This document shows, one piece after another, positions 36,252 through 44,269 of a DNA stretch of 64,000 bases (position 1 is its first letter; each line of letters starts with the position of its first letter). This stretch comes from Lacinutrix sp. 5H-3-7-4. GTDB lineage: Bacteria > Bacteroidota > Bacteroidia > Flavobacteriales > Flavobacteriaceae. The notes under the pieces are model-generated. The model did no database searches, had not been told where the DNA came from, and saw nothing but the letters and a program-made list of their open reading frames with translations. The translations under genes and the position numbers were made by a program. The stretch covers positions 3,073,001 to 3,137,000 of the forward strand of contig NC_015638.1 of the NCBI RefSeq assembly GCF_000211855.2, read 5' to 3'.

Positions 36252-36296
36252 CAAATATAAACGTTTAGAAATGTACTATTTGTAACAATTGTAACA
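36252..36296 (-). promoter_or_regulatory. Promoter with Crp/Fnr-type dyad before the yeeE pair
   Basis: The -7 element TATATTTG lies on the minus strand at 36259-36252. TGTAAC-AATT-GTAACA (36281-36296) is a dyad with one mismatch to TGTAAC-N4-GTTACA. The dyad edge is 22 bp from the -7 element, exactly as at 40207-40251 and 41071-41115. A centre near -41 is the geometry of a class II activator. Confidence 0.6.
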
Positions 36297-36306
36297 CAAT
36301 CGAATT

Positions 36307-37344
36307 TTAATAACTAGTATCGTCTAACTTAACAGTACCATGAAATGTTTTGTATAGAAACAAAAAATAACCTGCTAAAAGCGGTGCACCAATTACAACT
36401 ATAGTTAACATTATACCTAATGACTTTTGAGATGACGCTGCATTATAAATTGTTACATCAAAACTAGAATCTATTGTTGAAGGTAATAAAACAGGATATA
36501 ATTGAAACGCTACTAGCATTAATAAAAAAGCCATTGTAAGCGAAGAAAAAATTAATGCTCTCGTATATTTCTTTTTTGTTGTTAATCTTGGAACATTTGC
36601 TACAGATAAAAAAGCCAAAATTGGTAAAATAAAAAACACAGGATTTTCTTTAAATTTATCTGCTACTCCTGGTAAAAATATTAAAGTATATAGCGATGTA
36701 ATTGAAAAACTACTTATAAAAAAAATAATCCCTTTTTTTAATAAAAAAGTTAATCTAGCATGCAAACGTCCTTCTGTTTTAAGCAATAAAAATATGGCGC
36801 CTTGCATCATGAATAAAGATAAAGTTGTTAAACCAACTATAATAGCATAAGGATTTAAAAAAGAGAAAAATACGCCACCCTTGTAAGCAAAGTTTTCATG
36901 AATTTCTATGCCTTGTAATATATTCGCTAAAACTACTCCTAATAAAAAAGAGATTAGTGTATTAGATGTAAAATAAATTATATCCCATGTTTTTCTCCAC
37001 CATTTCATCTCTTCTGCGCTTCTAAATTTTATAGAAGCAGAACGTAATACCAGTAACATTAAAAACAACATAAAAGGAACATACATGGAAGATAACATTG
37101 TGGCATACATAACAGGAAACCCTGCAAATAATGCGCCACCACCAATAATTAACCACACCTGGTTTGCATCCCATAGTGGACCAATAGCATTTATTGCTAT
37201 ACGTCTACTTAAATCTTTTTTAAAAAATAAATGCCAAGCACCGGCTCCATAATCAAAGCCTTCTAATATGGCATAACCAGAGAATAATAAGCCTACTACT
37301 AAATACCATAATGTTGGATAATCCAGACCAAAAATAGTTTCCAT
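36307..37344 (-). CDS. cydB: Cytochrome bd ubiquinol/menaquinol oxidase subunit II
   Basis: The protein has 345 residues and about nine helices. The start LDYPTLWYLVVGLLFSGYAILEGFDYGAGAW and the GPLWDANQVWLIIGGGALFAGFP segment are CydB signatures. It partners CydA (12-bp gap) in the inner-membrane quinol oxidase that reduces O2 to water without pumping. I found no cydX-like small gene in the 71 bp after it. Bd oxidases resist sulfide, which fits its position in a sulfide locus. Confidence 0.95.
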   Translation of the reverse strand: METIFGLDYPTLWYLVVGLLFSGYAILEGFDYGAGAWHLFFKKDLSRRIAINAIGPLWDANQVWLIIGGGALFAGFPVMYATMLSSMYVPFMLFLMLLVLRSASIKFRSAEEMKWWRKTWDIIYFTSNTLISFLLGVVLANILQGIEIHENFAYKGGVFFSFLNPYAIIVGLTTLSLFMMQGAIFLLLKTEGRLHARLTFLLKKGIIFFISSFSITSLYTLIFLPGVADKFKENPVFFILPILAFLSVANVPRLTTKKKYTRALIFSSLTMAFLLMLVAFQLYPVLLPSTIDSSFDVTIYNAASSQKSLGIMLTIVVIGAPLLAGYFLFLYKTFHGTVKLDDTSY

Positions 37345-37356
37345 AATTATTATATT

Positions 37357-38712
37357 TTAGACGTATTTTAAAAATTCGTTAGGATTTTTAGCTTCATCAT
37401 AAGGACCATGTTTTATTTTTTTGTTTAATGAATAAATAAACAGAAGAAAAAGTATTGCATATACTACCAAAAACAAAATCAATGAAAATAAAATTTGATT
37501 TGATGACACTTCTTGAGAAAACCCTTCATTGGTTTTTAAATGTCCGTAAACAATCCATGGTTGCCTTCCCATTTCTGCCGCAAACCAACCTACTTGATTT
37601 GCTATTTGCGGCAATAGTACAGAAAAAGCGAAAATTTTTAGCAACCATTTTTTATCAAAAAGTTTTCCTTTCCACCATAAAAAACTAGCATACAGTGTTA
37701 GTAATATTAAAAATATACCTATTGAAACCATTATATGATAAAACTGAAAAACGGCATTAACTTGACCTGGTCTTTCTTCTTCTGGAAATGCATTTAATCC
37801 TGTAATTGGCGCATTAAAATCCTGATGTACTAAAAATGAAAGTCCTCCTGGTAATGCTAAACCGGTTACATTTTGTGTTTCATTATCTACCCAACCAAAA
37901 AGGTATAAATCTGCCGGAGCAGACTTATTATAATGGCCTTCCATTGCTGCTAATTTTGCTGGTTGATTTACTGCAACTCCATCTGCAGAGCTGTGTCCAG
38001 ACACCAATTGTGAAAGAGAAATAATAGTTGCAACACCTAGTGAAATTTTAAATGCTTTTTTTGAAATTTCTATATATCGTCCTTTTAAAAGGTAGTATGC
38101 ATGAACACTCAATACTAAAAATGCTCCGGCAAGAAAAGCGCCTTGCCAGACATGAATAATTCTATCTACACTTGAAGGATTAAAAACCATTGCCCAAAAG
38201 TCTGTAACTTCTGCTCTTGCATTAAATCCTTCACCAACAATTTTATAACCTGCTGGAGTTTGTTGCCAACTATTGGCTACTACAATCCAAACTGCAGAAA
38301 ACATAGACCCTAAAAACACACCTATTGTAGAAATAAAGTGCACTTTTGGTGAGACGCGATTCCAACCAAATACTAAAACACCTAAAAAAGCACTTTCTAA
38401 ACCAAAGGCAAATAAACCTTCTGCCGCCAAAGCACTTCCAAAAATATCACCTACATATCTTGAGTATACAGCCCAATTGGTACCAAACTCAAATTCCATT
38501 ATTATTCCTGTAGCTACACCTATACCAAATGTTAATGCAAAAATTTTAAGCCAAAAACGAGTTAATATTTCATAATGTTTATTTCCCGTTTTTAAATATA
38601 AACCTTCCATAATTACCATTATTAAACCAATACCTATACTTAACGGTGGATATATGTAATGGAAAGCTATTGTAAATGCAAATTGTATTCTTGCTAATAT
38701 TTCGGTATCCAT
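37357..38712 (-). CDS. cydA: Cytochrome bd quinol oxidase subunit I
   Basis: The protein has 451 residues with nine helices. The haem ligand His18 is in FAFTIAFHYIYPPLSIG; the Q-loop side contains KLAAMEGHY, and GWFAAEMGRQPWIVYG is the classic CydA motif. The Q-loop is of the short type, so the protein is shorter than E. coli CydA (522 aa). It starts 59 bp after the stop of the MBL-rhodanese gene and has no recognisable promoter of its own, so it is probably read from the 40.2-kb promoter. Confidence 0.96.
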   Translation of the reverse strand: MDTEILARIQFAFTIAFHYIYPPLSIGIGLIMVIMEGLYLKTGNKHYEILTRFWLKIFALTFGIGVATGIIMEFEFGTNWAVYSRYVGDIFGSALAAEGLFAFGLESAFLGVLVFGWNRVSPKVHFISTIGVFLGSMFSAVWIVVANSWQQTPAGYKIVGEGFNARAEVTDFWAMVFNPSSVDRIIHVWQGAFLAGAFLVLSVHAYYLLKGRYIEISKKAFKISLGVATIISLSQLVSGHSSADGVAVNQPAKLAAMEGHYNKSAPADLYLFGWVDNETQNVTGLALPGGLSFLVHQDFNAPITGLNAFPEEERPGQVNAVFQFYHIMVSIGIFLILLTLYASFLWWKGKLFDKKWLLKIFAFSVLLPQIANQVGWFAAEMGRQPWIVYGHLKTNEGFSQEVSSNQILFSLILFLVVYAILFLLFIYSLNKKIKHGPYDEAKNPNEFLKYV

Positions 38713-38771
38713 ATTTTATTTTTTTAGCTACATTGTTATTATAATTTTATTTTGGTATTTATTAATGCTTA

Positions 38772-40187
38772 TTATTTTTTTAAGGTGCTTGGGCAAACAA
38801 AATCTGAAACTGGTATTCCTGCTTTTTTAATTGCTCCCATTCCTCCTGCGACATCTACTAGGTTATGTATACCTCTACTTTTTAATATTGAAGCTGCAAT
38901 AACTGAACGGTAACCACCAGCACAATGCACATAAAATGGTTCGTTTTCCGGGAATTCTGCTAAGTGGTTGTTTAAATTATCTAATGGTGTGAAATTTGCG
39001 TTTTCTATATGACCTGCAATAAACTCACCTTCTTTTCTAACATCGAAAACAGGGATTTTATTTTTTTCTAATCTTGATTTAAATTCATTGGCAGATATAG
39101 AAATTAAACTATCGGTTTCTTTACCTGAAGCTTCCCACGCTTTAAAACTTCCTTTTAAATATCCTAATGTATTATCAAAGCCTACACGAGATAATCTTGT
39201 TATAGCTTCTTCTTCGCTGCCTTCATCTACAACTAAAAGTATTGGTTGATTAATATCTGCTATTAAAGCGCCAACCCAAGGAGCAAATCCTCCTTTTAAA
39301 CCAATAAAAATAGAGCGTGGTATATGACCTTTAACATACTCTGATTGATGCCTCACATCTAGAATTAAAGCTTCGGTTTCGTTTGCTGCAGTTTCAAATT
39401 CGTCTGGTGTTAGTGCTTTACTACCTTTTTCTATTATAGTATCTATATCTTGATATCCTTCTTTATTAAGTTTTACGTTTAAAGGAAAATATTTTGGTGG
39501 TGGTGCTAAACCATCGGTTACTTCATTTATAAATTCTTCTTTCGTCATATCTTGACGTAAAGCATAATTCATTTTCTTTTGGTTACCTAAAGTGTCTACA
39601 GTTTCTTTCATCATGTTTTTTCCACATGCAGAACCTGCACCATGTCCAGGATATACTGTAACATCATCTGCTAGTGGCATAATTTTATTACGAAGACTTT
39701 CAAAAGACATTCCTGCAAGATCTTCCATTGTCATATCTGCAGCTTTTTGGGCTAAATCTGGACGACCAACATCTCCTAAAAATAATGTATCACCACTAAA
39801 TATGGCGTGATCTTTTCCTTTTTCGTCTTTTAATAAATATGTTGTACTTTCCATGGTGTGACCTGGAGTATGCAAAGCTGTAATTGTAATGTTTCCAATT
39901 TTAAAGACTTGTCCATCTTGAGCAATAATAGCATCAAAAGATGGGTTTGCTGTTGGTCCATAAACTATTGGTGCTCCAGTTGCTTTAGATAATGTTAAGT
40001 GACCTGATACAAAATCTGCATGAAAATGTGTTTCAAAAATATATTTAATTTCTGCTTCATTTTTTTTTGCTGTTGCTATATAGTCTTTTACTTCTCTTAA
40101 AGGGTCTATAATTGCAACTTCGCCTTCACTTTCTATATAATAAGCACCTTGTGCTAAACATCCTGTGTATATTTGTTCTATTTTCAT
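38772..40187 (-). CDS. CstB-like persulfide dioxygenase / sulfurtransferase fusion
   Basis: This 471-residue protein has an N-terminal metallo-beta-lactamase domain (about 1-235) with THFHAD (His54, His56, Asp58), GDTLFLGDVGRPDL and HGAGSACG, then two rhodanese domains. The first (about 265-350) lacks a catalytic Cys at the usual position (VVDEGSEEE); the second (about 370-465) has it, Cys422 in VHCAGGYRS. This order, with one dead and one active rhodanese, is that of S. aureus CstB, which oxidises persulfides to thiosulfate. Position 59 is Phe instead of the His of HxHxDH, in line with a mono-iron site. First gene of a likely operon with cydAB. Confidence 0.92.
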   Translation of the reverse strand: MKIEQIYTGCLAQGAYYIESEGEVAIIDPLREVKDYIATAKKNEAEIKYIFETHFHADFVSGHLTLSKATGAPIVYGPTANPSFDAIIAQDGQVFKIGNITITALHTPGHTMESTTYLLKDEKGKDHAIFSGDTLFLGDVGRPDLAQKAADMTMEDLAGMSFESLRNKIMPLADDVTVYPGHGAGSACGKNMMKETVDTLGNQKKMNYALRQDMTKEEFINEVTDGLAPPPKYFPLNVKLNKEGYQDIDTIIEKGSKALTPDEFETAANETEALILDVRHQSEYVKGHIPRSIFIGLKGGFAPWVGALIADINQPILLVVDEGSEEEAITRLSRVGFDNTLGYLKGSFKAWEASGKETDSLISISANEFKSRLEKNKIPVFDVRKEGEFIAGHIENANFTPLDNLNNHLAEFPENEPFYVHCAGGYRSVIAASILKSRGIHNLVDVAGGMGAIKKAGIPVSDFVCPSTLKK

Positions 40188-40206
40188 GACTTATATGTTT
40201 GTTATA

Positions 40207-40251
40207 CAAAATTAAGGCATTTAAACTAAAATTAAGGTAACCTTAGTTACA
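40207..40251 (-). promoter_or_regulatory. Promoter with Crp/Fnr-type dyad before the cstB-like gene
   Basis: The -7 element TAATTTTG (minus strand, 40214-40207) lies 20 bp before the ATG. The dyad GGTAAC-CTTA-GTTACA (40236-40251) has one mismatch to TGTAAC-N4-GTTACA. Its distance from the -7 element is 22 bp. Confidence 0.65.
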
Positions 40252-40252
40252 T

Positions 40253-41059
40253 TCATGAGCTAATAAAAAACTCCATATAAAAAATAAATATTGCCATTAA
40301 AAAGATAAAGTATCCAAATCCTTTTTTTAGTTTTTTTCCATCAACAAAATTACTCAGGTAGCTTCCTAAAAATATTCCTATTAATGATATTGTTGTAAAA
40401 AGTATTAAAAAACTCCAGTTTACATTCATTGTTATTGCATCTCCTAAAAAGAAACCTAATAGAGATTTTGCTGCAATTATTATTAGTGATGTTGCTATAG
40501 CAACTTTCATTTTAACTTTTGCTAATATCACTAAAGCTGGAATAATTAAAAAGCCGCCACCTGCACCTATTAATCCTGTTAGCGCACCAACAAAAAGACC
40601 TTCGATTAAAATTAATGGATAATTGTATTTTACTTTTTTATTTACGTTTACTTCTTTTCTTGTTTTTAACATAGCTATTCCTGCGGGAAACATTAATAAA
40701 GCAAACAAGCCAAACATAGCCATACGCCTTGTAAAAGTTATATTATTGTAAAAGAATAAAGTATTTGGTAAAATAGGTATTATAAAATATCTAATTGTAG
40801 TTACTCCTATTATAGCAGGAACTCCAAATACAATTGCGGTTTTCCAGTCTACATAACCTTTTAAATGTTGTTTTAAACCTCCTACTAATGCACTAAAACC
40901 GACAACAAATAAGGAGTAAGCTGTTGCTGTTTTTTCGTTTATATTAAACAAATATGCCAATACTGGCACTGCTAATATAGAACCACCACCACCAATTAAT
41001 CCTAAAGACACACCTATTAACAGTGCTCCTAAATACCCAATAATTTCAAGACTATGCAT
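40253..41059 (-). CDS. Sulfite exporter TauE/SafE family protein
   Basis: This 268-residue protein has about eight membrane helices. Both halves carry the family Gly motif: GVSLGLIGGGGSILAVPVL near the start and GLIGAGGGFLIIPAL in the middle. TauE/SafE proteins export sulfite or related anions; in cst operons the member next to CstB is part of sulfide detoxification. It lies between the Crp/Fnr gene and the CstB-like gene and has its own promoter with the dyad. Confidence 0.93.
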   Translation of the reverse strand: MHSLEIIGYLGALLIGVSLGLIGGGGSILAVPVLAYLFNINEKTATAYSLFVVGFSALVGGLKQHLKGYVDWKTAIVFGVPAIIGVTTIRYFIIPILPNTLFFYNNITFTRRMAMFGLFALLMFPAGIAMLKTRKEVNVNKKVKYNYPLILIEGLFVGALTGLIGAGGGFLIIPALVILAKVKMKVAIATSLIIIAAKSLLGFFLGDAITMNVNWSFLILFTTISLIGIFLGSYLSNFVDGKKLKKGFGYFIFLMAIFIFYMEFFISS

Positions 41060-41070
41060 GCTTTTTTTAG

Positions 41071-41115
41071 CAAAAGTATGCCTATAAAAGTGTTTTGTAT
41101 GTAACTTATGTTACA
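41071..41115 (-). promoter_or_regulatory. Promoter with perfect Crp/Fnr-type dyad before tauE
   Basis: TGTAAC-TTAT-GTTACA (41100-41115) has perfect 6-bp half-sites. The -7 element TACTTTTG (41078-41071) is 22 bp away and 11 bp before the ATG. The dyad overlaps the last codons of the Crp/Fnr gene, so the regulator gene ends inside the operator. Confidence 0.7.
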
Positions 41116-41743
41116 GGTCTAAAACTTTTATATAATTACGTTGTAACTCTATTTTATTACTGTTTTCTAATTTTTTTAATAGCCTAGAAATAACGACTCT
41201 TGAAGTATGAAGATCGTTTGCGATATCTAAATGTGTTGTATTAATAATATCGTTATGGTTTACTTTTGCTTTGTCTCTTAAAAACTTAATTAAACGCTCG
41301 TCCATTTTAAGAAAAGCAATACTATCTATAGTTTCAAACATTTCCATCATTCTATCATGATAGCTTTGCAGTATAAAATGTTGCCATGTTTGATATTTAC
41401 TCATCCATTCTCCCATTTTTTTTATTGGCACCATAATTAGTTGGGTATCAACTTCGGCAACTGCTCTAATTTTGCTTTTTACTTGACCCATGCAACAGTT
41501 AATTGTCATTGCACAAGTATCACCTTGTTCTATAAAATATAGAATTAGTTCGTTACCATTTTCGTCTTCTCTTAAAATTTTAATTGCGCCGTTAATTAAA
41601 AGTGGCATAGCCATAAGTTCCTGACCAATATCCATAAGCATATCACCTTCTGACACAGTTTTTAAAATTCCTACTTTATTAATTTCTTGTAATAATTCAT
41701 CTTCAAAAAGGTAGTTGTATTGTTTTAAAAATTGCTCTTTCAT
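41111..41743 (-). CDS. Crp/Fnr regulator with Cys cluster, probable sulfide regulator
   Basis: This 210-residue protein has an effector beta-roll (about 25-110: EGDMLMDIGQELMAMPLLINGAIK) and a C-terminal winged HTH (TTHLDIANDLHTSRVVISRLLKKLEN). In the beta-roll it has Cys77, Cys83 and Cys84 (DTCAMTINCCMG). There is no N-terminal Fe-S Cys cluster as in Fnr and no CRP cAMP pocket, so thiol-based (persulfide) sensing is a natural hypothesis. The HTH is the expected reader of the TGTAAC-N4-GTTACA dyads at the three promoters downstream. Confidence 0.9.
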   Translation of the reverse strand: MKEQFLKQYNYLFEDELLQEINKVGILKTVSEGDMLMDIGQELMAMPLLINGAIKILREDENGNELILYFIEQGDTCAMTINCCMGQVKSKIRAVAEVDTQLIMVPIKKMGEWMSKYQTWQHFILQSYHDRMMEMFETIDSIAFLKMDERLIKFLRDKAKVNHNDIINTTHLDIANDLHTSRVVISRLLKKLENSNKIELQRNYIKVLDL

Positions 41744-41851
41744 ATGCTCTTTTATATAATTTCAAAGCTAACACTATTTCCATAATTATTATGTTTAGTG
41801 GCTTTTTTATGTCACAAATAAGTTCATTAATTTAGCCAAAAAGTAAAAGAA

Positions 41852-42511
41852 ATGCTAAACGCGATACTATTTGATATGGATGGTGTAATTGTAGACACCG
41901 AACCGTTACATAAAAAAGCTTATTTTAAAATGTTTGAAGCTTTTAATATTGAGGTTTCCATAGAATTATACGAATCCTTTACAGGACAATCTACATTAAA
42001 TGTTTGCAAAAAACTTTGTGATATTTATAAACTTGATAGTGATCCCGAAGATTTAGTACAAACAAAAAGAGATTGTTTTAAAGGTTTGTTTAATACAGAT
42101 CCTAGTTTAAAATTAATTGATGGCGTTTTAGATTTAATAAAAAACTATCACGCTAATGGTTTAACTTTAGTTTTGGCATCTTCTGCTTCTATGTTTACTA
42201 TTAATAATGTATTTACAAGGTTTAATTTAGATCAATATTTTAAAGCAAAAATTAGCGGTGCTGATTTAGAAGCTTCTAAACCTCATCCCGAAATATTTAT
42301 TAAAGCTGCAGCATTAGCAGGTTTCCCAAAGCAAAACTGCTTAGTGATAGAAGATTCTACAAATGGTATAAAAGCTGCTCACTCTGCAGGTATTTACTGT
42401 GTCGCTTACAAAAGTGAACATTCTACTAATCAAGACTATAGTTTGGCCAACTTAATAATTAACAACTATAAATCAATTTTTTATGAAAAAATTGGGACAT
42501 TTTTTCAATAA
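41852..42511 (+). CDS. HAD superfamily hydrolase, beta-phosphoglucomutase-like
   Basis: This 219-residue protein has motif I FDMDGVIVDTEPLHKKAY (Asp8, Asp10), a helical cap, motif II LASSAS and motifs III/IV SKPHPEIFIKAA and VIEDSTNGIKAAHSAG. This is the IA subfamily that includes beta-phosphoglucomutase and small phosphatases. No sugar-metabolism neighbours support a specific substrate. It is divergent from the Crp/Fnr gene. Confidence 0.9.
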   Translation: MLNAILFDMDGVIVDTEPLHKKAYFKMFEAFNIEVSIELYESFTGQSTLNVCKKLCDIYKLDSDPEDLVQTKRDCFKGLFNTDPSLKLIDGVLDLIKNYHANGLTLVLASSASMFTINNVFTRFNLDQYFKAKISGADLEASKPHPEIFIKAAALAGFPKQNCLVIEDSTNGIKAAHSAGIYCVAYKSEHSTNQDYSLANLIINNYKSIFYEKIGTFFQ

Positions 42512-42595
42512 AAAATGAAACCTTGCAAGGAGAATTTACGTATTTAGTCTAATAAATAAGTATTTAAACGGAGTTTTATTGGTTTTTATACGTTA

Positions 42596-43807
42596 ATGAC
42601 CTCAAGTATTATGATTGAAGCACAAATACCCAAAGATGAAAGAAAAAGACAACGTGCTGTTGAGAGTTACGCTATTTTAGATACTTTTCAAGAAGAAAAT
42701 TACGATAGTTTAACGGAGTTGATGTGCTATATTACAAACACACCTATTTCGTTAATTACCTTTATAGATAATGACCGAAACTACATAAAATCTAATTGTG
42801 GATTTCCACATAGCGAAACGCCACGTAATGTTTCGTTTTGTGGTCATGCTATAAACAGTGATGAAATCATGATTGTTGAAGATGCTAGAAAAGATGAGCG
42901 TTTTCACGATAACCCTTTAGTTGATAAACATCAAGCAATATTTTATGCTGGAGTACCATTAATAAATCCCGAAGGATATAAATTAGGCACTTTATGTGTT
43001 TACGATCACGTACCACGCCAATTAGACGAAGCACAAAAAAAAGCTTTAGTTACAATTTCTAAACAGGTGGTTAACTTACTAGAAACCAGGCTTAGAAACA
43101 AAAGACTAAACGAAATAAAAAATAAGTTAGAAAAACGAAACGACGAGCTTAATAAATTTGCTGGTGTAGTTTCTCATGATTTAAAATCGCCTTTGTCTAA
43201 TATTTTAGCATTAACACGTTTGCTGGAAGAAGAAAATAAAGGAAAACTAACTAAGGACTCGAAAATGTATTTAGAATACCTTCAAGACTCCTCGGTTGAA
43301 TTAAAAAATTATATTGATGCTACTTTAGCATATTATAAAAATGACGAATTAATTACACAAAAAAAAGAAGTAATACCGTTTGAAGATTTAATTTTAAAGG
43401 CAAAAAAAATAGCAGTTCCAAAACAAAATGTCGAGCTTATTTACACGCAAAATGTTGGTAACATAACTATTAATAAACCAGCTGTTTTACAAATTTTGGT
43501 TAATCTATTAACTAACGCTGTAAAATATAGCGATAAAGAAACTACAATTGTTAATATTGATTTTCAGGAAAACGACGATTTTTATAGTTTTACTGTTAAA
43601 GATAATGGTCGTGGTATTCCAGAGGATAAATTAAATACTGTGTTTGATTTATTTGTTACTCTTGGAAATAAAGATAACGAAGGTAATTTAGGCACAGGTA
43701 TGGGACTTGCTTCTGTTAAAAAACTAGTTGAAAGTCAAAATGGAAGTATTACATTAAATTCTACTCTTGGAAAAGGCAGTATATTTAAGTTTTATATTGA
43801 AAAGTAA
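42596..43807 (+). CDS. GAF-domain sensor histidine kinase
   Basis: This cytoplasmic kinase has 403 residues: a GAF domain (about 25-165; FCGHAI, VPLINPEGYKLGTLCVYD), a short coiled coil, HisKA with phospho-acceptor His194 (VVSHDLKSPLSN), and HATPase (NLLTNAVKYSD, DNGRGIP, GTGMGL). The GAF part is of the type found in free-standing light- or redox-insensitive Bacteroidota kinases; the ligand is unknown. It converges with the receiver gene at 43817 (9-bp gap), which could accept its phosphoryl group. Confidence 0.93.
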   Translation: MTSSIMIEAQIPKDERKRQRAVESYAILDTFQEENYDSLTELMCYITNTPISLITFIDNDRNYIKSNCGFPHSETPRNVSFCGHAINSDEIMIVEDARKDERFHDNPLVDKHQAIFYAGVPLINPEGYKLGTLCVYDHVPRQLDEAQKKALVTISKQVVNLLETRLRNKRLNEIKNKLEKRNDELNKFAGVVSHDLKSPLSNILALTRLLEEENKGKLTKDSKMYLEYLQDSSVELKNYIDATLAYYKNDELITQKKEVIPFEDLILKAKKIAVPKQNVELIYTQNVGNITINKPAVLQILVNLLTNAVKYSDKETTIVNIDFQENDDFYSFTVKDNGRGIPEDKLNTVFDLFVTLGNKDNEGNLGTGMGLASVKKLVESQNGSITLNSTLGKGSIFKFYIEK

Positions 43808-43816
43808 ATTATAGGC

Positions 43817-44257
43817 TTAAATGTTTTCCTGAAAATTATTTTCTTTTTCTAATTTATAATTATTGAAAACACTTTTTATTGTTTCTTTTGTTAATGGTTT
43901 ATTTATAAACCCAATACAAGATTCTTCATTTTTAACTTTTTGAATATCTATTATATTTACTGAAGAAGACAACATATAAATTTTAATTGAACTTTTATTT
44001 TCAATATTAAGCGCTTTAAAAGCTTCTAGAAACTGAAATCCGCTCATGTCTGGCATATTAATATCCAAGAAAATTATGTCTGGCTTACTAAACGTATTAT
44101 AATCCATAACATTTTCTAAAATTTTTAGATATTTCATTGCTGAATTTGCACTTGTAAAAGCTTCTATATTACATAGTGCAGATTCTTTTTCGATAATTTT
44201 TTGATTTATAAATAAATCTATTTTATTATCATCTATTAACATTAAGTTTACTATCAT
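43817..44257 (-). CDS. Single-domain response regulator
   Basis: This 146-residue receiver has no output domain: Asp9-Asp10, phospho-acceptor Asp65 (IIFLDINMPDMSGF), Ser97-Ser98 in the switch position, Lys120 (FINKPLT). It is the last gene of the four-gene unit read from the sigma-54-type promoter at 46974, 12 bp after the PAS kinase. It probably receives phosphate from that kinase. Confidence 0.93.
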   Translation of the reverse strand: MIVNLMLIDDNKIDLFINQKIIEKESALCNIEAFTSANSAMKYLKILENVMDYNTFSKPDIIFLDINMPDMSGFQFLEAFKALNIENKSSIKIYMLSSSVNIIDIQKVKNEESCIGFINKPLTKETIKSVFNNYKLEKENNFQENI

Positions 44258-44269
44258 AACATAAATATT

